A stretch of 64,000 bases of DNA from Streptomyces uncialis. GTDB lineage: Bacteria > Actinomycetota > Actinomycetes > Streptomycetales > Streptomycetaceae. Where the stretch lies: positions 3,534,001 through 3,598,000 of the forward strand of contig NZ_CP109583.1 in the NCBI RefSeq assembly GCF_036250755.1, given 5' to 3'. Both the position numbers and the translations under genes were made by a program. Within the stretch, counting starts at the first letter, position 1; the number at the start of each line of letters is the position of its first letter. The notes below the pieces were generated by a model. It ran no database searches and was not told the DNA's origin. It was given only the letters and a program-made list of their open reading frames with translations. Shown one piece after another: positions 9,563-18,159 of the stretch.

Positions 9563-9868
9563 ATGAGCGATGACAGTGGGCGTGAGCCACTGACGATGTA
9601 TATGACGGGCGGCCCGGTGACAGTGCCGTCGACCATCCGGGGTGTCCGTGAGGCGTTGCCCGAGTCCGAACGGGCCGAGTTCACGGCGGAGATCGAGAAC
9701 GTGTCCGCCGATGAGCTCCAGATGACCCTGATGCGGTGGGTGATGCGGATTCCCACCCCGCACGATGAGGCGGAGGAAGCCCTGGCGGAGAGGCTGGCCG
9801 CTGGTGATCTGACGGGGGTGACGTTCGCCGACGAACTGGGCGACGACGAGTACCGGAGCGCCCCATGA
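9563..9868 (+). CDS. antitoxin-like protein (DUF6247-like)
   Basis: A 101-aa acidic protein from ATG 9563, preceded by a ggaggggg ribosome site. The core VPSTIRGVREALPESERAEF followed by an amphipathic helical segment is the pattern of small actinobacterial DUF6247-like proteins that sit upstream of RelE/ParE-type toxins. Its stop overlaps the next start (ATGA at 9865-9868), indicating translational coupling. Two related copies lie within the next 1.1 kb. It is expected to bind the toxin and autoregulate the operon; no DNA-binding domain is obvious. Family assignment is from memory of the motif. Confidence 0.6.
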   Translation: MSDDSGREPLTMYMTGGPVTVPSTIRGVREALPESERAEFTAEIENVSADELQMTLMRWVMRIPTPHDEAEEALAERLAAGDLTGVTFADELGDDEYRSAP

Positions 9869-10114
9869 GCCACCGGATCGCCTACACCGATGAGGCGAAG
9901 GCGGGACGCGGCGACTCTTGACCCCAAGCGGCGGAAGGACTTCGACACGGGCGTCGCGGTGCTCGCCCGAGCCCCCTATGGGTGCGGATCGCGGGCGGTG
10001 AAGGGGGACAGGGACCGCAGGGACGCCACGATCGGCTGCGTCGCGGTCATCCGGTACGAGGTGAGCAGCGGGGTGCTGACGATCACCGTGCTCCGGGTCG
10101 TCCCCGCGCCCTGA
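9865..10114 (+). pseudogene. RelE/ParE-type toxin, frameshifted
   Basis: The gene starts MSHRIAYTDEAKA at ATG 9865, overlapping the antitoxin stop, but runs into a stop after 18 codons. The +1 frame then continues ATLDPKRRKDFDTGVAVLA and VIRYEVSSGVLTITVLRV, the usual RelE/ParE C-terminal strands. Removing one G from the ggcggg run near 9900 restores an 82-residue toxin. A functional toxin would be an mRNA interferase or gyrase poison. As sequenced it is inactive unless translation restarts at ATG 9890, which would lack the first strand. Confidence 0.65.
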
Positions 10115-10274
10115 CCGCCGTCATGGCGGGCTCCCTGGCGGCAGCAGGCGGACTGATCTCTTCAACGCGTCAAGGCGGCATTGTTCCGGCCCAGCGACTT
10201 CGGCCCCGGACGTACCACCTTCCATGGCGGCACAGGTGTCCGGCACAACGACGACGACAAGGATGAGAAGAACG

Positions 10275-10584
10275 GTGTCCGAGAGCTACGGAATGACCTT
10301 CAGCACCTACCTTGAGCGGGGGCGACCTGGTCATGTTGTCCGCGACCCTCAAGGACATCCGGGAGGCCCTTCCCAGCGCCGAGCGAGCGGCCTTCACCGA
10401 GGCTGTCGAGAACGCGGGCGCGGAGGATCTGTTGGAACTCCTCGCCACCTGGGCGGAACGGACCCGGCCGGACCTGATCGCTGACAAGGAGGCCGCGTTC
10501 CGGCGGATCGCGGAGGGCGACTTCACGGGGACCGTGTCCGAGGACGAGGTCGCTGTCCTGTTCAATCCGGGTGGACGACGGTGA
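10275..10584 (+). pseudogene. second antitoxin-like paralogue, frameshifted, with short toxin remnant
   Basis: Begins GTG 10275 (VSESYGMTFSTYLE) and shifts frame in the ggggg run at about 10317-10322. It then reads GDLVMLSATLKDIREALPSA through to TGA 10584. Deleting one G gives a protein clearly related to the two neighbours (TFxTY, DIREALP, then a Trp-containing helix). A GTGA overlap at 10581 starts an 18-codon frame ending at 10637, possibly the stump of a cognate toxin gene. This copy is most likely a decayed second toxin-antitoxin module. Confidence 0.6.
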
Positions 10585-10644
10585 CGGTCATCTTCCGGAG
10601 GGCGTCCGCTGCCTGGTTCGAGTACTGGACGAGGTAGGAGCCGC

Positions 10645-10959
10645 TCACCAGGGTCCCTGCGAGTCGTGTCCGAGGAGGGCGCGCATCTCTTCGGCGGGGA
10701 TGAAGCCGCTGTCGTCGCCGCGCTCCAACCGCTCGAACACGGAGTACTGGAAGGCGCGGAGCTCGGGACTGGTCTCCTGGGCCCAGTACTGGAGCACGGC
10801 GAGCAGTTCTTCCGCGTGGGTGGTGCCCACGGCGGTTTCGAAAGCGGCGTGACGCTCCGGGGGGAGGGCGGCGCGAATGCCGTCGATGGTGGCGGGCAGG
10901 ACCACCAGCTCGCCGTCACCGATGTAGGTCGTGAAGGTCGGTTCGGCTCGGTCCGCCAT
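10645..10959 (-). CDS. third antitoxin-like paralogue (DUF6247-like)
   Basis: An intact 104-aa protein from ATG 10959 with a ggagg site upstream. It shares TFTTYIGDGELVVLPATIDG and IRAALPPERHAAF with the frameshifted copy at 10275 and, more weakly, with the copy at 9563. It is encoded on the opposite strand, facing the second copy, so the pair may have come from an inverted duplication. No toxin-like gene follows it, making it an orphan. Confidence 0.6.
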   Translation of the reverse strand: MADRAEPTFTTYIGDGELVVLPATIDGIRAALPPERHAAFETAVGTTHAEELLAVLQYWAQETSPELRAFQYSVFERLERGDDSGFIPAEEMRALLGHDSQGPW

Positions 10960-11194
10960 CAGGTTCTGCCTCCGCCCGGCTCGGTGGGTCCCCACACTAT
11001 GGACCGGCGGCCCCCGCCGTCCGGAACTGACGCAAAGGGGCAGGTGTCCTGGGGCGCGGCCCGGGCGCCCGGCAGTCGGGATGCGCTCCCCACGCACGTG
11101 CTGTGCGCCCGGCGACGGATCCGCGTGGTGCTGCGACCCCCGGTCGAGCAGGGCCCGGCCCTGGTGGCCCTCGTCGGTCGGGCCCGGGCCGGGC

Positions 11195-11677
11195 TCAGCG
11201 TTCGTCGGACCGGCGCCAGTAGTCGGGGAGCATGTCGTCCACCCAGGACGGCACGCGCACCTCGCCGCGTGGGCCCATGGACGGGAACCAGGGTGCCAGG
11301 TCGAGGACCGGTGTTCCGTCGACCGCGTCGAGATCGGTGACGCGGATGTCGCGGCCGTCGACGCCGAGGATACGGGGGAACGAGGTCGCGAGCTGGTTGG
11401 GGCGGCGGTGGTTGCGGTGGACGAAGGTGCCGGTCGCGGGCCAGGCCGGGTTGCCGCGCGGGCTGCGCACATGGAGGGCCACGTCATCGGGGCGCGCGAG
11501 GTGGAAGTGCCAGGTGACGACCAGATGGGAGAACTCGGCCAGCCCTTGGAGGGTTTCGGCCGGGAAGTCGTCCCGGAGCCGGATGAGCGCTTCCATGCCG
11601 CCCTGATAGTCGTCGGCGACCCCGGTGTGGCCACCGACGACGGTGGCTACGGGCGTGGACTCGTAGGTGTCCGGCAC
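11195..11677 (-). CDS. TsaA/TrmO-like (UPF0066) protein, tRNA m6t6A methyltransferase family
   Basis: A 160-aa protein from ATG 11677. TrmO-family enzymes use S-adenosylmethionine to methylate t6A in tRNA. Family marks are the early G(G/H)TGVADDYQGGMEALIRL segment, LAEFSHLVVTWHFHLA, the HVRSPRGNP and RRPNQLATSFPRILGVDGRD core (usual HPxxRPNPIG-S) and the ending DLAPWFPSMGP (usual DIKPY). The HRNHRRPNQL core deviates somewhat from housekeeping TrmO, so a secondary role is possible. It lies alone on the minus strand between the antitoxin-like gene and the XRE regulator. Confidence 0.8.
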   Translation of the reverse strand: MPDTYESTPVATVVGGHTGVADDYQGGMEALIRLRDDFPAETLQGLAEFSHLVVTWHFHLARPDDVALHVRSPRGNPAWPATGTFVHRNHRRPNQLATSFPRILGVDGRDIRVTDLDAVDGTPVLDLAPWFPSMGPRGEVRVPSWVDDMLPDYWRRSDER

Positions 11678-11752
11678 GGTTCTCCCTCGGCTCGTTCGTG
11701 GGCGCCCGGGTGACGTCCCGGGCTGCGTCGCCGGTGTCCCGGCATGGGCCTG

Positions 11753-13141
11753 TCAGCCTGTGCGGCGCAACAGGGTGCGCGCCCGGTCGTCGAGCGCGCC
11801 GGCGGCCTGGTTGCCGCGATGGCGGAAGGGGCTGAGTGCGCGGCGCATCTGGACGACGGTCTCCGTGGCACGGCCGGAGTGGACGCCTTCCATCGCGTCG
11901 AGGGCTTCGGTCCAGGTGCCGATCGCGGCGTCAAGGGCGCCCTGTTTGACCTGGACGGCGCCGAGGTATCCGAGGGTGACGGAGTGGGTGCGGCGGAAGG
12001 TCTGTGCGCGGCGGGTGCGGACGCTGCGGGTGAACTGCCGTCCGGCGCCGTCCAGATCACCGAGTGCGGTCAGGGTGTGGGCGGTCTGCGAGGCGAGGGA
12101 CGCCTCGCCGAAGAAGAAGACCCTCTGCGGTTCGGCACCGGCGGCGGGGTCGGCGGCGGTGAGGTCGTCCTCGGCCCTCCTCAGCGCGGCGACGGCTGCA
12201 CGCCGCTGACCGTCAGCGGCGAGGGCACGGGCGTGGACGACCCCGATGAGGGCCCGTTCACGGGGACCTGCCGCGGTGTAGCGCTTGCGCTCGACGGAGG
12301 CGGAGGCGAGGTTCACGGCATCGCGGCTGTGGCCGAGATCGGCGGCCTGGTGGGACATGGCACGCAGGATGTGTCCGGCGAGGGGCGCGTCGTCGGCTTC
12401 GGCGGCCATACGCAGTGCGAGTCGGAAGTAGTGCTGGGCCCGACCGTGCTCGGCGCTGTCGAAGCTCATCCAGCCCACGAGGTAGGCGAGTTCACCGGCT
12501 CCTGACATGAGGTCCTTGCGGAGCTGTTCGGAGGGGATGCGGGCGGCCAGGTAGTCGGCGACGTCCGTGTGGAGGTAGGCGGTCAGCGCGCTCCTGCCCG
12601 CACGCCCGCCGAGCAGCTGATCGCCGCGCGAGTAGTGGGCGTGGGCGTCGCGCACCGCTTCGACGTGCGCGCCGGTGACCCGGTCCCGCGAGAGGGGTTG
12701 GCGGGCCTGGGCGTCGGTGAGGGCCTGGTCCCACCAGGTGTCGGGGGGAAGTGCCGTGCCGACGGCCGAGTAGGCGGATGTCTTGAGGAGCCGCCTGCGG
12801 GCTATGTCCATCTGGGTACCCCCGAGTTCGGATAGCGCGGTCAACGTGCCGATGTCCCAGCTGCCGGTTCGCTGCTCTTCCTCGACCGGAGCGAGACCGA
12901 TCTGTGCGGGTGTGACGACGCGTCCCAGCTTCCGCGAGAACGTCTCGCACAAGACTGCCACGGCCCGCCCTTCGGGTCGTGTCCCGCCGACCCACATGGA
13001 GACGTGGGAGCGGGACACCGTCAGGAGTTCGTCCGCTCCGGCTTCGGCGGCCACGCGTAAGAAGTGCGTCGCCACCTGGGTCTGCGGCCAGCCGGTCTCC
13101 CGGATCACTTCCGCGAGCCGGGTGTTGCGTGTGCGCGCCAT
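11753..13141 (-). CDS. XRE-type regulator with TPR-like C-terminal domain
   Basis: A 462-aa protein from ATG 13141, chosen because gaggga precedes it; the open frame extends to 13264 without support. Residues about 5-75 form a Cro/C1-type HTH (LAEVIRETGWPQTQVATHFL and VSRSHVSMWVGGTRPEGRA). The remainder is helical, with repeated Ala-rich segments such as HYFRLALRMAAEADDAPLA and SVTLGYLGAVQVKQGALDAA, typical of the TPR arrays of Streptomyces pleiotropic regulators. It is divergent from the anti-sigma-like ATPase gene by about 270 bp. Likely a developmental or stress regulator; the signal is unknown. Confidence 0.85.
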   Translation of the reverse strand: MARTRNTRLAEVIRETGWPQTQVATHFLRVAAEAGADELLTVSRSHVSMWVGGTRPEGRAVAVLCETFSRKLGRVVTPAQIGLAPVEEEQRTGSWDIGTLTALSELGGTQMDIARRRLLKTSAYSAVGTALPPDTWWDQALTDAQARQPLSRDRVTGAHVEAVRDAHAHYSRGDQLLGGRAGRSALTAYLHTDVADYLAARIPSEQLRKDLMSGAGELAYLVGWMSFDSAEHGRAQHYFRLALRMAAEADDAPLAGHILRAMSHQAADLGHSRDAVNLASASVERKRYTAAGPRERALIGVVHARALAADGQRRAAVAALRRAEDDLTAADPAAGAEPQRVFFFGEASLASQTAHTLTALGDLDGAGRQFTRSVRTRRAQTFRRTHSVTLGYLGAVQVKQGALDAAIGTWTEALDAMEGVHSGRATETVVQMRRALSPFRHRGNQAAGALDDRARTLLRRTG

Positions 13142-13407
13142 CGTGCGTCCCTCGGTTCCGAAATGATCTTTGGCGGCCTTGGCGACTTCCGGGCCGCCCC
13201 GGGGGTGCCCGCACACCACCCAGGACGGTTTCCTCTGTGTCACCACGATATTCCGCACCGTCACGATCGGTAGGGATATCGACGGAGAGGACCGGAACGC
13301 GCACCGCTCCGGTCCCGGCCGGAACGCGGCGCCCTCCCGGCCGACGCCGCGTCCGCCCGTACGTCCGGTCCAGCCGTCGTCACTCCTGCGCCAGTCGGAG
13401 GTCCCCC

Positions 13408-14673
13408 ATGTCCAACAGCACCGTGAGAACGGCCTTCGTCTACACGTGCCGTCCCGACGTCGGCGCGGCGATGACCGCGCTGTCCGACCTGACCGGCTTC
13501 GCCGAGGAACGGCGGTACGAGGTCCGCGCGGCGGTGTGCGACGCCGTCGGGACGGACCTGGCGCTGGGGTGCCGTCCGGGGTGGCGGTTCCTGAGCCGTC
13601 TGATCCCCGACGGGGGACCGGCCGTCCTGGTGGTGCGTTCCACCGATGAACTCGCCGTCGGCACCGCCGGGCGCAAGGCGGCTCTTGAGGTACTGGCGGC
13701 CGATCAGGTCAGGGTCGAGGCGGTACGGCCCGCCGCGTGGGAGGTGTCGCCGTGGAAGCTGTTCCGGGGCCGCCCCGGCCCGCTCCCCCGCACCTCGCCC
13801 TCCGGCGGGGAGGGGCAGCGGACGCGTGCGTGTCATGCCGTCTTCCCGGCGCGGCCCGAGCACGCCCGTGCCGTACGGAGGTTGATCGCGGGCGTCATGG
13901 ACACCTGGGGTGCCGGACTGTCCCAGGACGCGGACCTGGTCACCGCGGCGGCGAACGAACTCGTCGTCAACGCGATCGTCCATGGATCGCTCCCCGGTGA
14001 TCCGGTAGCGGTGACCGTGGAGCTCGGCGCCGGAGCGCTGCGCGTCAGCGTGGGGGACCGGTCCCCCGTGGCTCCGCTGCGGCGCCACCCCGGCCACGAC
14101 GGGACGGACGGTCGCGGCCTGGAGATGGTGCAGAGCATCGCCGACGCGTGGGGAACCACCCACACCGTCGACACAGGTACCCCGGGCAAATCGGTCTGGA
14201 TGAGACTGCGCACTTCCCGGGAGGAGCCCTGCCCGGCGAACGCCACGTCCGCTCCCACCGCGGCGGACCTCGCGGAGGAGCCTCGGAGCGGGGCAGCGCA
14301 CGCGACGGGCGCCCCGGTCGCCGACGAGCCCCGTCGCGTGTCGCTCTACGCCCTGTACCCCACCGAGGAGGGCGGGGCGGCGGTGCCGGCCGTACTGCGG
14401 CGGCACGCCGAACGCGCGGGGCACGTGGTCGTCGGTGAGCACCAGGACATCGCGGGGCACGACGCTCCCGAGTACCCCGCCTGGCGGTCCGCCTGGGCGA
14501 GTGTGGCGGCCGGGGACTCGGACGAGGTGACCGGTGGCGACCACCATCTGCTCGTGCCGGTGGGGGACGACGACCCCGAGTGCCGTGAGGGGTACGAGCG
14601 GCCGGCGATCGCCATGTTCCGGTTGCCCGGCCGCACCCACCCCGTTCGGGGCGGGGCATCGTCCCGGTGGTGA
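13408..14673 (+). CDS. anti-sigma-type ATP-binding protein with extra N- and C-terminal regions
   Basis: A 421-aa protein from ATG 13408 with cggag upstream. Residues about 145-275 are a GHKL/HATPase_c_2 domain of the RsbW type: DADLVTAAANELVVNAIVHG (N box), VSVGDRSPVAPL and GTDGRGLEMVQSIADAWGT (G box). The first 130 residues resemble a resolvase-like or nucleotide-fold region (AAVCDAVGTDL, LVVRSTDELAVG). The last 130 are acidic and unrecognised. Such kinases sequester anti-anti-sigma factors or act in partner switching. It is divergent from the XRE regulator, a pairing often seen in Streptomyces. Confidence 0.8.
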   Translation: MSNSTVRTAFVYTCRPDVGAAMTALSDLTGFAEERRYEVRAAVCDAVGTDLALGCRPGWRFLSRLIPDGGPAVLVVRSTDELAVGTAGRKAALEVLAADQVRVEAVRPAAWEVSPWKLFRGRPGPLPRTSPSGGEGQRTRACHAVFPARPEHARAVRRLIAGVMDTWGAGLSQDADLVTAAANELVVNAIVHGSLPGDPVAVTVELGAGALRVSVGDRSPVAPLRRHPGHDGTDGRGLEMVQSIADAWGTTHTVDTGTPGKSVWMRLRTSREEPCPANATSAPTAADLAEEPRSGAAHATGAPVADEPRRVSLYALYPTEEGGAAVPAVLRRHAERAGHVVVGEHQDIAGHDAPEYPAWRSAWASVAAGDSDEVTGGDHHLLVPVGDDDPECREGYERPAIAMFRLPGRTHPVRGGASSRW

Positions 14674-14822
14674 CGCCCCGTCCCGCTCACGACCGCCTCG
14701 CACCCCGCACCCCGTCCCGCTCACGACCGCCTCGCACCCCGACCCCCGACCCCCGACCCCCGACCCCGACCCGAAGGATTCACCGCCCCGGAACCCCAGA
14801 ACTCCGGCTCACGCCTCACGCC
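14674..14822. repeat. direct repeat and CCCCGA low-complexity tract
   Basis: The spacer between the ATPase gene and the leftward acetyltransferase gene holds a duplicated unit of about 30 bp (ccccgtcccgctcacgaccg and the bases after it) near 14678 and 14711. It is followed by a (cccccga)n tract at about 14738-14765. No gene fits here. It marks the left boundary of the biosynthetic region. Confidence 0.6.
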
Positions 14823-15218
14823 TCACGGGTTCAGCAGCCAAGCCGATCCGTGCCGGGTGAAACCGATGTGCGGGTAGTAGTCCGCCGCGGCGGGGGCCGA
14901 GAGCAGGACGAGTTTGGCTGTCGGGGCCTCCTTGCGGGTGGCGTCGATGAGGGCCTTTCCGATGCCCGCGCGCTGGTGTTCGCGGCTCACGGCGATATCG
15001 GAGAGGTAGGTGACATAGGAGAGGTCCGAGACGCTGCGGGCGATGCCCACGAGTGCGCCGTCGATCCGGCAGGTGATCACCAAATTGGCGTTCCGGACCA
15101 TCGCCGCCATACGCGCGGTGTCGTCGACCGGGCGGCGTTCGCCGAGGCCCGACGAGCGGTAGACCGCCAGCACCTCGTCCAGGTCGAGATCGGCGCCGTT
15201 CTCACGCTTGATGTCCAC
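14823..15218 (-). CDS. GNAT-family N-acetyltransferase of the hydrazine sub-cluster
   Basis: A 131-aa GNAT protein. The start is taken as GTG 15218, which overlaps the end of the lyase gene by 17 bp (coupled translation). The acetyl-CoA site is SREHQRAGIGKALIDATRKE (Q/RxxGxG/A pattern), preceded by VTYLSDIAVS and followed by the C-terminal YYPHIGFTRHGSAWLL. In kinamycin and fosfazinomycin clusters a GNAT partner makes or handles N-acetylhydrazine, which is then loaded on glutamate. By that precedent this enzyme would acetylate hydrazine. It is the distal gene of a two-gene leftward operon. Confidence 0.85.
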   Translation of the reverse strand: MDIKRENGADLDLDEVLAVYRSSGLGERRPVDDTARMAAMVRNANLVITCRIDGALVGIARSVSDLSYVTYLSDIAVSREHQRAGIGKALIDATRKEAPTAKLVLLSAPAAADYYPHIGFTRHGSAWLLNP

Positions 15219-16488
15219 GGAGGGTTTCCAATCGCTTGAGGAGTACGTCGTGATGGACCAGGAAGCGTTCCGGACCGAGCGGTCCGGTGTCGATGCCCTC
15301 GGCCCCGAGCAGCGCGGCGAAGTCACCGCCGGTGGTGATGACGCCGTTCGCGGCGGACTGGACGGCCCGGTAGGCGTGTTCCCGTTCGGTGCCGCCCTCC
15401 AGCAGCTCGGCCAGCACCGCCGAGCTGTACACCAGGCCGCCCGTGGCGTCGATCGCCGCGCGCATCCGCTCCGGGGAGACCTCAAGTCCGGCGATCAGGT
15501 CCGCCGCGGCGGTCGCCTGGTAGTGGGCGACGGTCAGCGCGTCCGGCACGGCGATCCGCTCGACCGACGAGTGGGACAGGTCCCGCTCGTGCCACAGGGC
15601 GACGTTCTCCACGGCCATGCCCGCGTAGCCGCGCAGCAGCCGGGCGAGGCCGGTCAGCCGCTCGCCCGTCGTCGGGTTGCGTTTGTGCGGCATCGCGCTG
15701 GAGCCCTGGTAGCCGGCCGTCCGGGGTTCCTCCACCTCGCGGACCTCGGTGCGTGACAACAGCCGTACCTCGACGGCGATCTGCTCGACGCAGGCGCCGA
15801 GTGTCGCCACCGCCTGAAGCAGTTGCGCGTGCCGGTCGCGGGAGACGACCTGGCTCGGCACCTCCTCGACGCCGAGGCCCAGTTCGGCGCACACGTACTC
15901 CTCGACGTACGGGTCGATCAGCGCGTACGTGCCGACGGAGCCGGAGACCGTGCCGACCGCTACCTCCGCGCGGGCGGTCTCCAGCCGCCGTACGCAGCGG
16001 TCGGCGGCGAAGGCGAAGCCGGCGAGTTTGTGGCCGAACGTCGTGGGTTCCGCGTGCATGCCGTGGGTGCGGCCGATGCAGGGGGTGTCCCAGTGCTCGA
16101 CGGCCCTGTCCACCAGGACGCCGCGCAGCCGGGTCACCGCGGTGAGCAGTACGTCGCAGGCGCGGGCGAGGGTGTGGCCGAAGGCCGTGTCCACCAGGTC
16201 GTAGCTCGTCATACCGAGGTGCACCCAGCGGGCGGAGTCGTCGGGGATGTCCTCGCAGTAGGCGGCGAGGAAGGCCAGGATCTCGTGATCGCGCTCGCGC
16301 TCGATCTCGGCCACCCGGGCGGCGGCCGGCACCCGGGCCCGCCGGATGTCCGCGAGCGCGCTCGCGGGGACCCGGCCGAGCCGGGACTGCGCCTCGGTCG
16401 CCAGGACCTCCACCTTCGTCCAGGTGGTGTACCTGGCCTGGTCGGTCCAGAGTTCCGCCATCTCGGGCAGCGAATAACGGGAAATCAT
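15202..16488 (-). CDS. adenylosuccinate lyase family enzyme (biosynthetic, not housekeeping)
   Basis: A 428-aa member of the fumarase/aspartase superfamily, from ATG 16488. It carries WVHLGMTSYDLVDTA (substrate site), IGRTHGMHAEPTTFGHKLAG (catalytic His region) and the flexible signature loop GSSAMPHKRNPTTGERL with its catalytic Ser. The family beta-eliminates fumarate from an N-succinyl group. Its position next to amidase, glutamine-synthetase and GNAT homologues matches the N-N cassette shared by kinamycin and fosfazinomycin, where a lyase is thought to release fumarate from an aspartate-derived hydrazinosuccinate-like intermediate. The precise substrate here is inferred. It heads the leftward operon. 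Confidence 0.9.
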   Translation of the reverse strand: MISRYSLPEMAELWTDQARYTTWTKVEVLATEAQSRLGRVPASALADIRRARVPAAARVAEIERERDHEILAFLAAYCEDIPDDSARWVHLGMTSYDLVDTAFGHTLARACDVLLTAVTRLRGVLVDRAVEHWDTPCIGRTHGMHAEPTTFGHKLAGFAFAADRCVRRLETARAEVAVGTVSGSVGTYALIDPYVEEYVCAELGLGVEEVPSQVVSRDRHAQLLQAVATLGACVEQIAVEVRLLSRTEVREVEEPRTAGYQGSSAMPHKRNPTTGERLTGLARLLRGYAGMAVENVALWHERDLSHSSVERIAVPDALTVAHYQATAAADLIAGLEVSPERMRAAIDATGGLVYSSAVLAELLEGGTEREHAYRAVQSAANGVITTGGDFAALLGAEGIDTGPLGPERFLVHHDVLLKRLETLRGHQA

Positions 16489-16737
16489 CACCGGAGTCCC
16501 TTCGCAGGCATTCTTGCCAGCCGCAGGATACTTATTCAAGTGGCGGGGTATGGCAGTCTGATGCCGTGACCACCTGCGGAATTCTCCGTGGTTGCCGTCG
16601 TTCAACTGCGTTTTCCTCACGGTTGAACGGAAGAATCCGGCCGTCGCGCACGGAATTTCTCCGGGATTGCTCTCCGGAACTCTTTTCCTGTCGTACCTCG
16701 GTTGCCGGACATTCGGTCCCTGCCTTGTAGTGGTGCC
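16489..16737. promoter_or_regulatory. divergent promoter region of the N-N sub-cluster
   Basis: About 250 bp between the lyase gene and the amidase gene, more A/T-rich than its surroundings. It contains gttcaac (16600-16606) and gttgaac (16622-16628), exactly 22 bp apart, like the TTGAAC elements in other promoters of this cluster. No clear -10/-35 could be fixed. It presumably co-regulates both arms. Confidence 0.5.
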
Positions 16738-18159
16738 GTGCCAGTCACCACTACCGAGATCACGAGACAGCCGGCCGCCCCTTCCCTCCATGAATCCAGG
16801 AACTCCCTTCTCCGGGGCCGCACCACGGTCACCGGGCAGGTGCGCTCCGTCCTCGCCGCCATCCGCGAGACGGACCCCGCCCTCGGTGCCTTCGTGGCGG
16901 TCGCCGACGACCGGGCGATCGCCGAGGCGGAAGCCGCCGACGGGGTCCTCGCCCGGCTCGGCGAGGACGCGTTCCGCGAACTGCCGCTGCTCGGCGTCAC
17001 GGTGGCGGTGAAGGACCTCGTCCAGACCCGGGACCTGCCCACCACGCGGGGCTCGCTGCTGCCCAACCGCCGCCCCGACGCGGACCCGCCGGCCGTGGCC
17101 CGGCTGCGCGCGGCCGGTGCGGTCGTGGTGGGGAAGACCGCCACGTCGGAGTACGGATGGAGCGCGAGCACGGTCAGCAGGGTGGCCGCCCCCACCCGTA
17201 ACCCCTGGGCACCCGACCGGACCGCCGGGGGCTCCAGCGGGGGTTCCGCCGCGGCGGTGTCGGCGGGGCTGTGCACCGCGGCGGTCGGCACCGACGGGGC
17301 GGGCTCGATCCGTATCCCGGCGGCGTTCTGCGGGGTGGTCGGGTTCAAACCGTCCTTCGGCCGCGTCCCCTACGTACCGCCCGGCGCCGACCGGCTGGCC
17401 CATGTCGGGCCGCTCACGCGGAGCGTGGCCGACGCCGCCGTGCTGACCGCGGTGATGACGGGCCCCGACCCCCGCGACCCGGACTCGCTGCACGCCCCCA
17501 CCGGCCGTACGGGCGAGCCCGCGCGACTGCGCGTCGGATGGATCGAGTTCCCCCGGACGTCCGACGAGGTCCGCGCGGTCACCGAGGCGGCCCTGCCGGT
17601 GCTGGCCGCGCAGGGCCACCGGGTCGAGCGGATCGACGTCCCGTTCCCCGACCCGTACGGCGCGCTGGTGGACGTCCTCGCGGCGGCGGAGGCGGCCGGC
17701 ACGGCGCCGGAGGACGAGCGGTGGTGCGACGAGGGGCGCCTCGCGCTGGTGCGGTACGGGCACTCGCTGAGCGGCGCGGCGGTGACGCGCGCCGAGGAGA
17801 CCCGTATGGCGCTGCGGGCGCGGCTGGCCGCCGTGATGGAGGACTACGACCTGCTGGCCATGGCCACCGTCCCCACCGAGCCGTTCGCCGCCGACGCGAT
17901 CGCCCCGCCCTGGGCCACCGACCCGGACGACCTGCTGTGGCTCGCCTGGTCGCCCGCCACCTACCCGTTCAACCTCACCGGCCAGCCCGCCCTGTCGCTG
18001 CCCGCCGGTCTCACGTCCCGCGGGCTCCCGGTCGGCCTCCAGCTGGTCGGCCGGGTGGGGGACGACGAGCTGGTGCTCACGGCCGCCGCCCGGGTCGAGG
18101 CCGGGCTGGGCCTCGCGATGGTGCCGCCCGGCCGGGAAACGAAAGGAGAACGAGCGTGA
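16738..18159 (+). CDS. amidase signature family hydrolase
   Basis: A 473-aa amidase, start taken as GTG 16738 (TTG 16702 is in frame; neither has a good ribosome site). The Ser-cisSer-Lys triad is visible: Lys92 in VTVAVKDLVQ, cis-Ser166 in AGGSSGGSAAAV and nucleophile Ser190 in GTDGAGSIRIPAA, with the family's usual 24-residue spacing. In the kinamycin/fosfazinomycin route an amidase removes the acetyl group from N-acetyl-glutamylhydrazine, freeing the hydrazide for transfer; I infer that role. It is cytoplasmic, with no signal peptide. It opens the rightward operon; its TGA overlaps the next gene's ATG. Confidence 0.9.
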   Translation: MPVTTTEITRQPAAPSLHESRNSLLRGRTTVTGQVRSVLAAIRETDPALGAFVAVADDRAIAEAEAADGVLARLGEDAFRELPLLGVTVAVKDLVQTRDLPTTRGSLLPNRRPDADPPAVARLRAAGAVVVGKTATSEYGWSASTVSRVAAPTRNPWAPDRTAGGSSGGSAAAVSAGLCTAAVGTDGAGSIRIPAAFCGVVGFKPSFGRVPYVPPGADRLAHVGPLTRSVADAAVLTAVMTGPDPRDPDSLHAPTGRTGEPARLRVGWIEFPRTSDEVRAVTEAALPVLAAQGHRVERIDVPFPDPYGALVDVLAAAEAAGTAPEDERWCDEGRLALVRYGHSLSGAAVTRAEETRMALRARLAAVMEDYDLLAMATVPTEPFAADAIAPPWATDPDDLLWLAWSPATYPFNLTGQPALSLPAGLTSRGLPVGLQLVGRVGDDELVLTAAARVEAGLGLAMVPPGRETKGERA

